Shown: one piece after another, positions 33,656 to 42,436 of the stretch
Layout: each line of letters begins with the position of its first letter
Position numbering within the stretch: the first letter of the stretch is position 1
Assembly (NCBI GenBank): GCA_002862465.1
Contig: PKDD01000015.1
Coordinates: 1-42,436 of the forward strand
DNA length: 42,436 bases
Source: Haliea sp.
GTDB taxonomy: Bacteria > Pseudomonadota > Gammaproteobacteria > Pseudomonadales > Halieaceae
Reading direction: 5' to 3'
Program-made: the position numbers and the translations under genes
The notes under the pieces: generated by a model
The model's input: the letters and a program-made list of their open reading frames with translations, nothing else
What the model was told of the DNA's origin: nothing
Database searches by the model: none

Positions 33656-34183
33656 TCAGCGCTCTTCTGGAATGGGTGGAAATTGCGCAAGAATCGCCGC
33701 TGCCGCCTGCCGACTGAATTCATCCGTGCCGTCGGTATCAGCCTGATCATCTAGACGTCCGCGAAAACTGGCTCGCCAGACTGTTTGCAGCATGACGGGG
33801 TCAATCATATCGACGAAAATTGTAACCTGCATAGTTTGCTGTGTCGCAGGATCAAACGTACTTATAGTGGCACTTTGCTGAGGCACAAATCTCCAAGAAA
33901 GGAACATATCTGCATAGGAATTTCCTGTCGCTATACGGAAACCTTGCTGCTGCAGTTCTGCCGCCAATGCCTCATTGAGGCTGATAATCTGTGCATCGGA
34001 CATCATCATCGTCTCGACAGTGTCCCGCGCTATCGGCTGGATCGCAATGCTGTGAACACGACTGAAGTCGTAATTGCGATTGTAGTCCACGGTGCTCGCC
34101 GAAGTGCTAGACAGGTTGGTACAAGCACCGAGCAGAGCAAGCAGACACACACCAGGCAGCAGTAAAAAGCGGCTATCTCGCAT
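33656..34183 (-). CDS. DUF4136 lipoprotein
   Basis: The 175-residue protein has a lipoprotein signal, RFLLLPGVCLLALLGACTN, with the lipobox Cys at 21. A DUF4136 domain follows, with VDYNRNYDFSRVHSIAI near the start, a DMFLSWRFVP strand and WRASFRGRLDD near the end. The function of the domain is unknown; it is widespread in outer-membrane lipoproteins of Proteobacteria and Bacteroidetes. It has 60 bases to the next upstream gene on the same strand and may be co-transcribed with it. Confidence 0.88.
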   Translation of the reverse strand: MRDSRFLLLPGVCLLALLGACTNLSSTSASTVDYNRNYDFSRVHSIAIQPIARDTVETMMMSDAQIISLNEALAAELQQQGFRIATGNSYADMFLSWRFVPQQSATISTFDPATQQTMQVTIFVDMIDPVMLQTVWRASFRGRLDDQADTDGTDEFSRQAAAAILAQFPPIPEER

Positions 34184-34242
34184 ATTCTATCTCCACATCT
34201 CAGCATTCTGTCTCGGAAAGCCCACGTTAACCGACTAGCTAA

Positions 34243-35043
34243 TTAGCGAACTACATTACGTATTGTACCATCCAACGAAAACCGGGTCGCACCTATGGCA
34301 GCAAACACCAAAAATAAAGCTATCATCAAGGCGGGGTATTCCCAGCCACCGCCCTCTGACGCCCAGATGAACCCGTTACTAAAATGGCCCCCAAGGTAGC
34401 TCGCAATCAGAAAATAAAGTGCTGCGCAGGCCCCTGCGAGGCGCGTAAGGAAGCCCAAACCAATGCCAATAGCAATGCCTAACTCACAGAGGCCTGCAAC
34501 CATCACGAACCAAAAAGCGCCCGACAGACCCATACTCTGAAAAGCTACAATATCTTCCAAGCGGGACGCAGAGCCGGCAAAAAGCTTCTCAGTAAAGTGA
34601 GGGACAAGATCAAACCCGATATACATTCGCAAAAAAGTCAGGCCCCAATCTGTGTCGCTCATTACTGACACAGTGCGCTTCAGATCTGCGTTCATCGCCA
34701 TAATAAAAACTGCAATTGCAGACAAGAATGCGGGAAACAGTGCCCATGCGAGCAAGGCAATATCTAACGAACCTGCTATCCGCCAGCCCATCAGCAGAGT
34801 CAGCAGTCCAATCACAAATCCGGGAACGAACGCCCTCGGGACAACGACCATCCAAACAGTCGTCGAAATAGCCAGAAAAGCAACTGTAAATAAACCAGCA
34901 CCCAGCGGCAGGGTATCTCGCGATGTTGTAACCAAAGCAAAGCATGCGATGATAAACCCCAGCCCGGTTAACCCACCGACGATAAGATAGTGAGTATTCG
35001 CTGGAGCAAGGTCGTTATTGCGTCTTTCCGGTAGATTGCTCAT
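34243..35043 (-). CDS. DoxX-like integral membrane protein
   Basis: The protein of about 266 residues has roughly eight hydrophobic segments. The C-terminal half (about 130-255) resembles DoxX: FLRMYIGFDLVPHFTEKLF, AGLCELGIAIGIGLGFLTRLAG, and YFLIASYLGGHFSNGFIWASEGGGWEYPAL. DoxX-like proteins are linked to thiosulfate:quinone oxidoreductase or redox protection, but most are uncharacterised. The first half is a separate four-helix block without a name I recognise. The frame allows GTG 35046; ATG 35043 is better spaced from an AAGG. Confidence 0.75.
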   Translation of the reverse strand: MSNLPERRNNDLAPANTHYLIVGGLTGLGFIIACFALVTTSRDTLPLGAGLFTVAFLAISTTVWMVVVPRAFVPGFVIGLLTLLMGWRIAGSLDIALLAWALFPAFLSAIAVFIMAMNADLKRTVSVMSDTDWGLTFLRMYIGFDLVPHFTEKLFAGSASRLEDIVAFQSMGLSGAFWFVMVAGLCELGIAIGIGLGFLTRLAGACAALYFLIASYLGGHFSNGFIWASEGGGWEYPALMIALFLVFAAIGATRFSLDGTIRNVVR

Positions 35044-35171
35044 CACATCAGGCCTTCGTGAAAAGCTCTAATATATACTAAGATACCTAGGTTTCTAAAG
35101 TGAAAACTCTTGCGCGATTTGCATTAGCAGCGGCTGCTAAAACTCACCCGGTGCTGCGCCATTTTTATCCA

Positions 35172-35945
35172 TCAGCTTTCCACGAAGGCTCGCTCAATAA
35201 CGTAATGCCCTGCGTCGCCATGGCGCGCCTCCTGCAGGCCGCGAGCATCGAGAAAGGCGGATATCTCTTTAAGCATACTGGGGCTGCCACAAATCATAAA
35301 TCGATCAGTATCAACATTTACTGGCGGCAAACCAAGGTCACTGGTGAGTTTGTCGATGCGCAGCAAGTCGGTAAGTCTGCCATTGTTGGCAAACTTTTCA
35401 CGCGTGACTGTTGGGTAATAGAGTAACTTCTCACGCACCATTTCACCGAGATACTCATGACGAGGGAGATGGTCGGTAATCAATTCTCGATAGGCTAGCT
35501 CATCCGTATAGCGGCAGCCGTGCGTCAAAATAATCTTGTCATACTGCTCATAAATCTCAGGATCTCGAATGAGACTAAGAAAAGGTGCGAGCCCAGTTCC
35601 GGTAGCGATTAGGAACAAATGCTTGCCTGGCAGCAAATTATCCTGCACCAGCGTACCTGTGGCCTTGCTATTAACCAGTAGAGCATCGCCCACTTCAATC
35701 GCTTGTAATTTGGACGTTAGAGGGCCATCCGGGACTTTGATGCTGAAAAACTCTAGCTCGTCCTCATGGTTGGCACTGGCTAGGCTATACGCCCGCATAA
35801 GTGGTTTACCCTCGCTCTCCAACCCAATCATGGTGAAATGGCCATTCTTGAATCGAAAACCAGGATCGCGTGTAGTCTTGAAACTGAACAGACGGTCTGT
35901 CCAGTGATGAACGGCTGTCACTTGCTCTGTCAGTATTTGTGCCAT
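35172..35945 (-). CDS. fpr: Ferredoxin/flavodoxin-NADP+ reductase
   Basis: The 257-residue flavoprotein has the FAD-binding RAYSLAS (about 50-56), GTLVQDNLLPGKHLFLIATGTGLAPFLSLIRDPE, and LTHGCRYTDELAYRE. The NADP-binding MICGSPSML lies near the C-terminus. This matches bacterial Fpr (subclass I, about 257 residues). It moves electrons between NADPH and ferredoxin or flavodoxin, supporting Fe-S repair and oxidative-stress defence. It is divergent from a LysR-type gene, the same layout as fpr-finR of Pseudomonas. Confidence 0.92.
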   Translation of the reverse strand: MAQILTEQVTAVHHWTDRLFSFKTTRDPGFRFKNGHFTMIGLESEGKPLMRAYSLASANHEDELEFFSIKVPDGPLTSKLQAIEVGDALLVNSKATGTLVQDNLLPGKHLFLIATGTGLAPFLSLIRDPEIYEQYDKIILTHGCRYTDELAYRELITDHLPRHEYLGEMVREKLLYYPTVTREKFANNGRLTDLLRIDKLTSDLGLPPVNVDTDRFMICGSPSMLKEISAFLDARGLQEARHGDAGHYVIERAFVES

Positions 35946-35970
35946 GGGCCCTTGCTCTTGATCAAATGTC

Positions 35971-36026
35971 TAGAGACAGACTATAGAGACTATCTTTAAA
36001 TCGGTAAAACAGTTATATTCTATAAT
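35971..36026. promoter_or_regulatory. fpr-finR divergent control region: direct repeat and candidate -10 box
   Basis: TAGAGAC occurs at 35971-35977 and 35984-35990, 26-45 bases upstream of the fpr start on the minus strand. TATAAT at 36021-36026 is a good -10 for the LysR gene (ATG 36058), with no strong -35. LysR-type regulators usually bind a T-N11-A dyad in such gaps; I do not see one clear dyad, so only the repeats and the -10 are claimed. Confidence 0.35.
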
Positions 36027-36057
36027 GTATATCGTATTTATCAATATATAGGTCATT

Positions 36058-36945
36058 ATGCGTTACAGCCTGCGCCAATTAGAGGTATTTCTTGCGACTG
36101 CACGCTATGAAAACGTCACCCGCGCGGCCGAGACACTATCAATGTCTCAATCGGCGGCAAGCGGTGCACTTAAGGAATTGGAGCGCCAGTTTGACATGAA
36201 GCTCTTTGATCGGCTGGGCAAAAGGCTGCAACTCAGTGAATTGGGACAACAGCTTAGGCCCCAGATCGAAAGTCTGCTGGAGCAGGCGCGCAACCTAGAG
36301 CAGGCCCTGAGCGGTCAGGACGTTGTCGGGCGTCTCAAGATAGGCGCTACTTTGACCATTGGCAACTATATTGCTGTCAACATGATCGCTGATTTTCGCC
36401 AACAAAATAGCAGGTCAGATGTTATTTTGCGCGTAGCAAATACCGAAACCATTGCTAAACAAGTAGCCGGGTTCGAACTCGATATGGGGCTGATTGAAGG
36501 TGAACTGCAACATCCAGATCTGGAAACTGTGCACTGGCGCCGTGATGAGCTAGTCGTTTTTGCCTCACCAGACCACCCACTACTAACTTCTCCTGCCTTG
36601 TCCGATCAAGACTTATTAAGTTTACCGTGGATAGTCAGAGAGCAGGGCTCCGGCACACGCCAGGCATTCGATCGCGCAATGCAGGGTATTCTCACCGATC
36701 TGCACATTGGCATGGAACTGCAGCACACTGAGGGTATCAAGCGTGCCGTGGAGGCAGGACTCGGAGTGGGCTGTCTGTCGCAGATCTGTTTAGCAGATGC
36801 GTTTGAGCGCGGATCCCTGGCGCCACTGCAGGTCCCAGGGCGTGATTTCCGCCGCGAGTGGTATCTCATCACGCACCGAGATAAATTCCAAAGCGCGGCG
36901 CTTAAGCGTTGGTTAACGCTATGTATGGAACACTGGTCTGTATAA
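36058..36945 (+). CDS. finR: LysR-family regulator, FinR-like
   Basis: The 295-residue protein has an N-terminal winged helix-turn-helix (5-64: LRQLEVFLATARYENVTRAAETLSMSQSAASGALKELE, quoted in part as its recognition region) and a substrate-binding domain (about 90-293). That domain contains LPWIVREQGSGTRQAFDRAM and VEAGLGVGCLSQICL, typical of CysB/CbbR-like LysR proteins. Divergent placement 112 bases from fpr matches Pseudomonas FinR, which activates fpr under oxidative stress. AGG with a short spacer precedes ATG 36058. The name rests on context as much as on sequence. Confidence 0.78.
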   Translation: MRYSLRQLEVFLATARYENVTRAAETLSMSQSAASGALKELERQFDMKLFDRLGKRLQLSELGQQLRPQIESLLEQARNLEQALSGQDVVGRLKIGATLTIGNYIAVNMIADFRQQNSRSDVILRVANTETIAKQVAGFELDMGLIEGELQHPDLETVHWRRDELVVFASPDHPLLTSPALSDQDLLSLPWIVREQGSGTRQAFDRAMQGILTDLHIGMELQHTEGIKRAVEAGLGVGCLSQICLADAFERGSLAPLQVPGRDFRREWYLITHRDKFQSAALKRWLTLCMEHWSV

Positions 36946-37026
36946 ATTCCTACTGCTGGGCACTGCGCTGTTTATCTCTCACAGGCATATCGTTAAACTA
37001 TCTTCCAATGTCAGTTAATTTTTTAG

Positions 37027-38142
<1,116 letters not shown>

Positions 38143-38211
38143 CGCGCTAAAACACCGAGCGCTTTAACAGGAGGCGACTCGCACCCTCACCATCATAAAA
38201 GGTTATATTTA

Positions 38212-39054
38212 GTGGGACCCTTAGTACAGATAATGGAAACATCGTCGTTTCATGGACGGCAGTTGCGCTTCTCTCACACCTCAAGAGCGCTCGACTGCGA
38301 TATGAATTTTTCGGTTTATCTGCCACCGGCAGCGCAGCAAAATCAAGTGCCGGTGCTTTATTGGTTGTCAGGATTGACCTGCACCGATGAAAACTTCATG
38401 CAAAAGGCGGGTGCGCAACAATATGCTGCTCAACACAGTGTTGCTATTGTCGCTCCGGACACGAGTCCGCGCGGAGAAGGTGTGCCAGATGATCGAGACG
38501 CTTCTTATGATTTTGGTTTAGGTGCTGGTTTTTATGTGGATGCAGAGCAGGCACCTTGGTCGCGCCACTATCGAATGTACGATTATATTGCAAACGAACT
38601 GCCGGAAGTCATAGCCGCCAACCTTCCAGTAAACTGCGAACGCGCAGGAATTTTTGGACACTCCATGGGCGGCCATGGAGCGCTGACTATCGCGTTGACA
38701 AATACCGAACGCTATCGCTCAGCGTCGGCCTTTGCACCTATCTGCTCCCCGATTAACTGCCCTTGGGGCCAGAAAGCGCTCGAACATTATATTGGAAATG
38801 ATCGTGAACATTGGAAGCGTTACGATACTACCGAGCTTGTGAAAACGGCCAAGCAGCATCTACCGCTGCTAGTGGACCAGGGAGATGCCGATAACTTCCT
38901 CGTCGAACAATTAAAACTCGAGTTGCTGGAGAAGGCCTGTGCCGACGCTAAATACCCCATAAAAATACGTCGGCAGCGAGGCTATGATCATAGTTATTTC
39001 TTTATCGCCTCATTCATCGGCGAACACATAGAATTTCACATGCGGCACCTATAA
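38212..39054 (+). CDS. fghA: S-formylglutathione hydrolase
   Basis: This esterase-D family serine hydrolase (280 residues from GTG) releases formate and glutathione from S-formylglutathione. The nucleophile elbow is FGHSMGGHG (Ser151), and Asp227 in DQGDADNFL and His260 in GYDHSYFF complete the triad. PVLYWLSGLTCTDENFMQKAG is the family's signature region. AAAAGG at 38197-38202 is well spaced for GTG 38212; ATG 38233 is an alternative that loses seven residues and has no good ribosome binding site. Co-transcription with frmA is likely. Confidence 0.93.
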   Translation: MGPLVQIMETSSFHGRQLRFSHTSRALDCDMNFSVYLPPAAQQNQVPVLYWLSGLTCTDENFMQKAGAQQYAAQHSVAIVAPDTSPRGEGVPDDRDASYDFGLGAGFYVDAEQAPWSRHYRMYDYIANELPEVIAANLPVNCERAGIFGHSMGGHGALTIALTNTERYRSASAFAPICSPINCPWGQKALEHYIGNDREHWKRYDTTELVKTAKQHLPLLVDQGDADNFLVEQLKLELLEKACADAKYPIKIRRQRGYDHSYFFIASFIGEHIEFHMRHL

Positions 39055-39247
39055 TTCGAGCAGCCATGAGTTTGCAATATACGAGGGTAGTAGGCGCCAC
39101 TATTACTTCATAAACGAGTTTTCACGCTGATAGCGTTATTCGTGCGCATCATTAAAACAACAGCTTTATCTGGGTATACTGACAGTGCGCATTCGTCAAA
39201 GTATAAGCTATTAAATGATGCTATTTATCGATTTTTAACGTGAGAAA

Positions 39248-39266
39248 AGTGTAAACTATGTACACT
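39248..39266. promoter_or_regulatory. Inverted repeat upstream of the class II aldolase gene
   Basis: AGTGTA (39248-39253) and TACACT (39261-39266) are exact reverse complements separated by seven bases, 41 bases before ATG 39307. A 252-base gap precedes the gene. Position and symmetry suggest a repressor site overlapping the promoter; the binding protein is unknown. Confidence 0.4.
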
Positions 39267-39306
39267 ATGTTAGCGCGTCTTAAAAATTAGAAACGAGGCA
39301 AGCAAG

Positions 39307-40098
39307 ATGAAGAGTGCAGCAAACAGTATCGTCATGAACATGGACGAGACAAACGGCATGACTCCGCAGCCAGAAAGCATCGACGAGATACGTCAGGATC
39401 GAAAAAATAAGTTAGCCGCCTCATTGCGCTTGTTTGGCAAATTCGGTTTTGACGAAGGTGTCGCGGGACATATAACCGTGCGGGATCCAGAGCGGACGGA
39501 CCATTTTTGGGTAAACCCCATGGGCAAATCTTTCAAACAGGTCAAGATGTCAGAATTGTTACTCGTCAATCACACAGGGGAAGTGGTTGAAGGAAGTGGG
39601 CTACTCAATGGCGCAGCGTTTACCATTCACTCGCGAATTCATATGGCTAACCCAAAAGTCACGGCAGCGGCCCACTCTCACTCATTGTATGGTAAAGCCT
39701 TTGCGTCACTCGGAAAGCAACTGGATCCCCTCACACAGGACAGCTGTGCCTTTTACGAAGATCACGTGTTATATGACGATTTTAGCGGCGTGATACTGGA
39801 TAATAGCGAAGGCGAACTCATCGCAGAGGCATTAGGTGATCGCAAAGCAGCCATTCTTCAAAATCATGGCCTACTGACTGTGGGTGAAACCATCGAGGCC
39901 GCGGCCTGGTGGTTTATTACCATGGAGCGCAGTTGTCAGGCACAGCTACTGGCTGAAGCAGCGGGCACACCAAAGCTGATACGCCACGACGTTGCCCTCC
40001 TCACGCGAGAGGTGGTGGGGAATGCTTTGGCAGGAAAGTTTAATTTTCAGCCTCTTTACGATGTCATCATCGATGAGCAGCCAGACTTGCTCGAATAA
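39307..40098 (+). CDS. Class II aldolase/adducin family protein
   Basis: The 263-residue protein has the family's zinc-site and fold elements: GFDEGVAGHITVRDP, FWVNPMGKSF, TAAAHSHSLYGKAFASLGK (two zinc-binding His), and AAILQNHGLLTVGETIEAAAWWF (third His). It belongs to the branch related to adducin heads and to bacterial proteins annotated as aldolases of unknown substrate, rather than fuculose- or ribulose-phosphate aldolases. GAGG is well spaced before ATG 39307; a Met at residue 10 is an alternative. It ends 39 bases before the convergent ybiT stop. Confidence 0.85.
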   Translation: MKSAANSIVMNMDETNGMTPQPESIDEIRQDRKNKLAASLRLFGKFGFDEGVAGHITVRDPERTDHFWVNPMGKSFKQVKMSELLLVNHTGEVVEGSGLLNGAAFTIHSRIHMANPKVTAAAHSHSLYGKAFASLGKQLDPLTQDSCAFYEDHVLYDDFSGVILDNSEGELIAEALGDRKAAILQNHGLLTVGETIEAAAWWFITMERSCQAQLLAEAAGTPKLIRHDVALLTREVVGNALAGKFNFQPLYDVIIDEQPDLLE

Positions 40099-40136
40099 AT
40101 GTGCGCCTGCTTGTTCAAGCATTCACTGACAGTGTC

Positions 40137-41744
40137 CTAATTGGAGCGTACCTCTCGCTGCTCTTGAGATCCTAGATACTCTTCGTAGGTGCCCTGGAAG
40201 TCTACTAATTCGTGATTTTGAATATCAATAATCCGCGTCGCTAACGATGACACAAATTCACGATCATGGCTGACAAAAATCAGCGTGCCATCATAATGTT
40301 CGAGTGCAAGATTCAGAGATTCAATACACTCCATATCCAAGTGGTTGGTCGGCTCGTCCAGCAAAAGAATGTTGGTATCCATCATCATCAATTTACCAAA
40401 TAGCAAACGATTTTTTTCTCCACCAGAGCAGACTTTTACCTGCTTTTTAAAATCATCAGATGAAAACAGTAATCGACCAAGAGTGGCCCGAACAATCTGA
40501 TCGTCATGATTGGGTTTGCGCCACTGGCTCATCCAGTCAAATAAATTGAGGTCACAGTTAAAGACCGAGGTACTGTCCTGCGGGCAGTATCCCAAGGTGG
40601 CATTTTCTGCCCACTTGACGCTTCCGCTATTTGCTGTGACTTCATCTGTCAGGCAGCGTAGAAATGTAGTCTTGCCCGTGCCATTTTCGCCGATAACTGC
40701 TACTCGAGCACCCGCCTCAAGAATCATACTGCCCTTAGTAAAAAGTGGCCCCTCTTCAAATCCATGAGACAATTTATCTAGCACCAAGGCTTGGCGATGC
40801 AATTTCTTGTCCTGCTTGAACCGAATGTAAGGACTGACTCGGCTGGACGGTTTGATATCATCTAACTTGATTTTTTCAATCCGCTTCGCCCGCGAAGTCG
40901 CCTGCTTAGCCTTAGAGGCGTTGGCTGAGAAGCGGCTGACGAACTGTTGTAGATCGGCTATTTCAGCGCTCTTCTTCGCATTTTGCGACTGCTGACGCTC
41001 ACGCGCAGCAGTAGATGCCGTCATAAAGTCGTCGTAATTGCCAGGATAAATCCGCAATTCACCATAATCGATGTCAGCCATATGAGTACATACTGCGTTG
41101 AGGAAATGTCGATCATGCGAAATGATAATCATCGTACACTTACGTTCATTTAGCATCGCCTCGAGCCAACGGATCGTATCGATATCGAGGTTGTTAGTGG
41201 GCTCATCTAACAGCAATATGTCAGGGTCAGAAAACAGAGCCTGCGCTAGCAATACGCGGAGTTTCCAGCCCGGCGCCACCTGGCGCATTAGACCGTAGTG
41301 CAACTCTTGGGCAATGCCTGCACCCATCAGTATCTCTCCTGCACGGCTCTCGGCGCTGTAACCATCCATTTCTGCAAACTGGATCTCCAACTCGGCGACC
41401 TTCATGCCATCCTCTTCCGACATCTCAGGCATTGAATAGATCCTATCCCGCTCTTGCTTCACAGCCCACAGTTCCTCATGCCCCATCAGGACAGAATCGA
41501 CAACAGAGTATTCCTCAAAGGCAAACTGATCCTGACTTAAGCTGCCAATGCGCTCGTTTGGCGTGATCGAGACGTTGCCCGCTGAGGGTGTGAGGCTGCC
41601 ATCTAAAATCTTCATGAAGGTAGATTTTCCACACCCATTAGCACCGATCAACCCATAGCGATTGCCATCACCAAACTTGACCGAGATATTTTCAAACAGG
41701 GGTTTAGCGGCAAATTGCATTGTAACATTGGCGGTAGAAATCAA
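40137..41744 (-). CDS. ybiT: ABC-F family ATPase YbiT
   Basis: The 535-residue soluble protein has two ABC domains ([17 protein letters not shown] and [16 protein letters not shown]) and two Walker B regions ([20 protein letters not shown] and [20 protein letters not shown]). The interdomain linker contains [20 protein letters not shown]. It tracks E. coli YbiT almost residue by residue by memory, including [19 protein letters not shown] at the start. ABC-F proteins bind the ribosomal E site and ease translation stalls. The start is TTG 41744, supported by AGGA about nine bases upstream and by the YbiT N-terminus; no ATG is suitably placed. Confidence 0.93.
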   Translation of the reverse strand: MISTANVTMQFAAKPLFENISVKFGDGNRYGLIGANGCGKSTFMKILDGSLTPSAGNVSITPNERIGSLSQDQFAFEEYSVVDSVLMGHEELWAVKQERDRIYSMPEMSEEDGMKVAELEIQFAEMDGYSAESRAGEILMGAGIAQELHYGLMRQVAPGWKLRVLLAQALFSDPDILLLDEPTNNLDIDTIRWLEAMLNERKCTMIIISHDRHFLNAVCTHMADIDYGELRIYPGNYDDFMTASTAARERQQSQNAKKSAEIADLQQFVSRFSANASKAKQATSRAKRIEKIKLDDIKPSSRVSPYIRFKQDKKLHRQALVLDKLSHGFEEGPLFTKGSMILEAGARVAVIGENGTGKTTFLRCLTDEVTANSGSVKWAENATLGYCPQDSTSVFNCDLNLFDWMSQWRKPNHDDQIVRATLGRLLFSSDDFKKQVKVCSGGEKNRLLFGKLMMMDTNILLLDEPTNHLDMECIESLNLALEHYDGTLIFVSHDREFVSSLATRIIDIQNHELVDFQGTYEEYLGSQEQREVRSN

Positions 41745-41877
41745 CGGAATATTCCTGACATGAGAGTGTAGTTGGGGTACGACTACGACAAGGTTATAAA
41801 ATCATCCGCACTTTAGGGTAATTATGCTGCAAGGTCGAGTCTAGTCTGCGGTAATAATTCAAATCTGCGACTTCACC

Positions 41878-42436
41878 CTAAAGCTTTCGCACCTTGAACT
41901 TACGCCCCTTGATCTTGCCATTAAGCAAACGCCCCAAGGCCGTATCTGCTGTAGGGCGATCGATGGCAACATACGCGGCGTAATCCATCACAGTGATCTT
42001 GCCCACCGCTTTAGCATCAATCCCTGCCTCGCCGGTCAGTGCTCCTAGGACGTCACCGGCACGGACCTTGTCTTTGCGTCCCCCTTGAATACACAGTGTG
42101 ACAAATGCCGGCGGAGGCAACCGGCTATTCATATCGCGTACATGGTCAATAGCCTCGAACCGCAACTCACGATCCTGATAAAGGCCAATAGCCTGCAGCT
42201 TATAATGCTCCGACTCAGTAAACAGGCTGATTGCTAGGCCCTCTTTTCCCGCGCGCCCCGTCCGACCTATACGATGGACATAAACTTCGGAATTGCGCGG
42301 CAACTCAAAATTCACCACCACCGGCAAATCATCAATATCCAAACCCCGCGCAGCAACATCAGTCGCGACCAATATGGTGCAACTTTGCTGCTTAAATTGT
42401 ATGAGCACTTGGTCGCGATCGCGCTGGTCCATATCG
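41878..42436 (-). CDS. dbpA: ATP-dependent RNA helicase DbpA, C-terminal part (5' truncated by window edge)
   Basis: The visible 185 or so residues run from [14 protein letters not shown] in helicase domain 2 through [11 protein letters not shown] and [12 protein letters not shown] to a C-terminal RNA-binding (RRM-like) domain. That domain contains [20 protein letters not shown] and ends [14 protein letters not shown]. The GGRKDKxRxGDxLGAL block is the hallmark of the DbpA domain, which binds hairpin 92 of 23S rRNA in large-subunit assembly. The frame continues past base 42436, so the first part is outside the window. Confidence 0.93.
   Translation of the reverse strand, partial: DMDQRDRDQVLIQFKQQSCTILVATDVAARGLDIDDLPVVVNFELPRNSEVYVHRIGRTGRAGKEGLAISLFTESEHYKLQAIGLYQDRELRFEAIDHVRDMNSRLPPPAFVTLCIQGGRKDKVRAGDVLGALTGEAGIDAKAVGKITVMDYAAYVAIDRPTADTALGRLLNGKIKGRKFKVRKL

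Noticed and set aside
38144-38165. GCGCT / AGCGC stem followed by TTT after frmA
   Set aside because: Five pairs and three T are too weak, and the downstream fghA gene is expected to be co-transcribed.
40124-40134. CACTG-A-CAGTG between the aldolase and ybiT genes as a shared terminator
   Set aside because: The stem is only five pairs with a one-base loop and there is no T-run on either strand.

Overview
The window looks like chromosomal DNA of a free-living, aerobic, probably marine gammaproteobacterium. DusC, YbiT, DbpA, RhlE, YgiM-type SH3, Fpr with a divergent FinR-like LysR regulator, and the FrmA/FghA pair all have gammaproteobacterial character. An F420-type luciferase-like oxidoreductase, a FATP-like acyl-CoA synthetase, a SnoaL-like protein, a sulfotransferase and a sugar (PQQ-type) dehydrogenase are a mix common in marine Halieaceae/Spongiibacteraceae-like lineages. 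That placement is inference; there is no rRNA gene here. I saw no tRNA, rRNA, CRISPR array, insertion sequence, integrase or phage gene.

Layout. 1-2859: end of a YciI-like gene, then a tightly packed run of an SH3/coiled-coil membrane protein, a periplasmic cyclophilin, an atypical PdxJ and a SnoaL-like protein. 2975-5411: sulfotransferase and F420-type LLM oxidoreductase, each preceded by dyad or repeat sequences. 5587-10033: DUF805 protein, DusC, and a convergent leuA-type / leuB-type pair; the LeuA resembles the form I know from Bacteroidetes. 10394-14277 (minus strand): a four-gene overlapping operon of a ketopantoate-reductase-like enzyme, a NeuD/PglD-like acyltransferase, a LicC-like nucleotidyltransferase and a TPR-Fic protein. 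14519-20702 (minus): a Yej/Opp-type peptide ABC importer, divergent from a POT peptide transporter (20853-22409). 22419-26823: a saccharopine-dehydrogenase-like protein and a lutABC lactate oxidation operon. 26833-30056: SYLF protein, sugar dehydrogenase with a C-terminal haem c motif, and an endonuclease/exonuclease/phosphatase-fold protein. 30352-36945: acyl-CoA synthetase, RhlE helicase, DUF4136 lipoprotein, DoxX-like membrane protein, and fpr divergent from a finR-like regulator. 37036-42436: glutathione-dependent formaldehyde detoxification (frmA, fghA), class II aldolase, ABC-F protein YbiT and the 3' part of dbpA.

How the genes work together. Most of the window is core metabolism: peptide import by two routes, lactate oxidation, formaldehyde detoxification, leucine-type 2-oxoacid elongation, pyridoxal phosphate synthesis, and RNA/ribosome maintenance. 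The best candidate for an undescribed system is the 10394-14277 operon. It places a Fic-fold transferase with TPR repeats directly behind, and overlapping, a nucleotidyltransferase of the type that makes CDP-choline or CDP-linked phosphonates. Two small-molecule tailoring enzymes precede them. Known Fic enzymes use ATP, UTP, GTP or, in AnkX, CDP-choline. A Fic protein encoded with its own donor-making enzyme would be a self-contained protein-modification pathway. The gene order and motifs are visible; the pathway is inferred.
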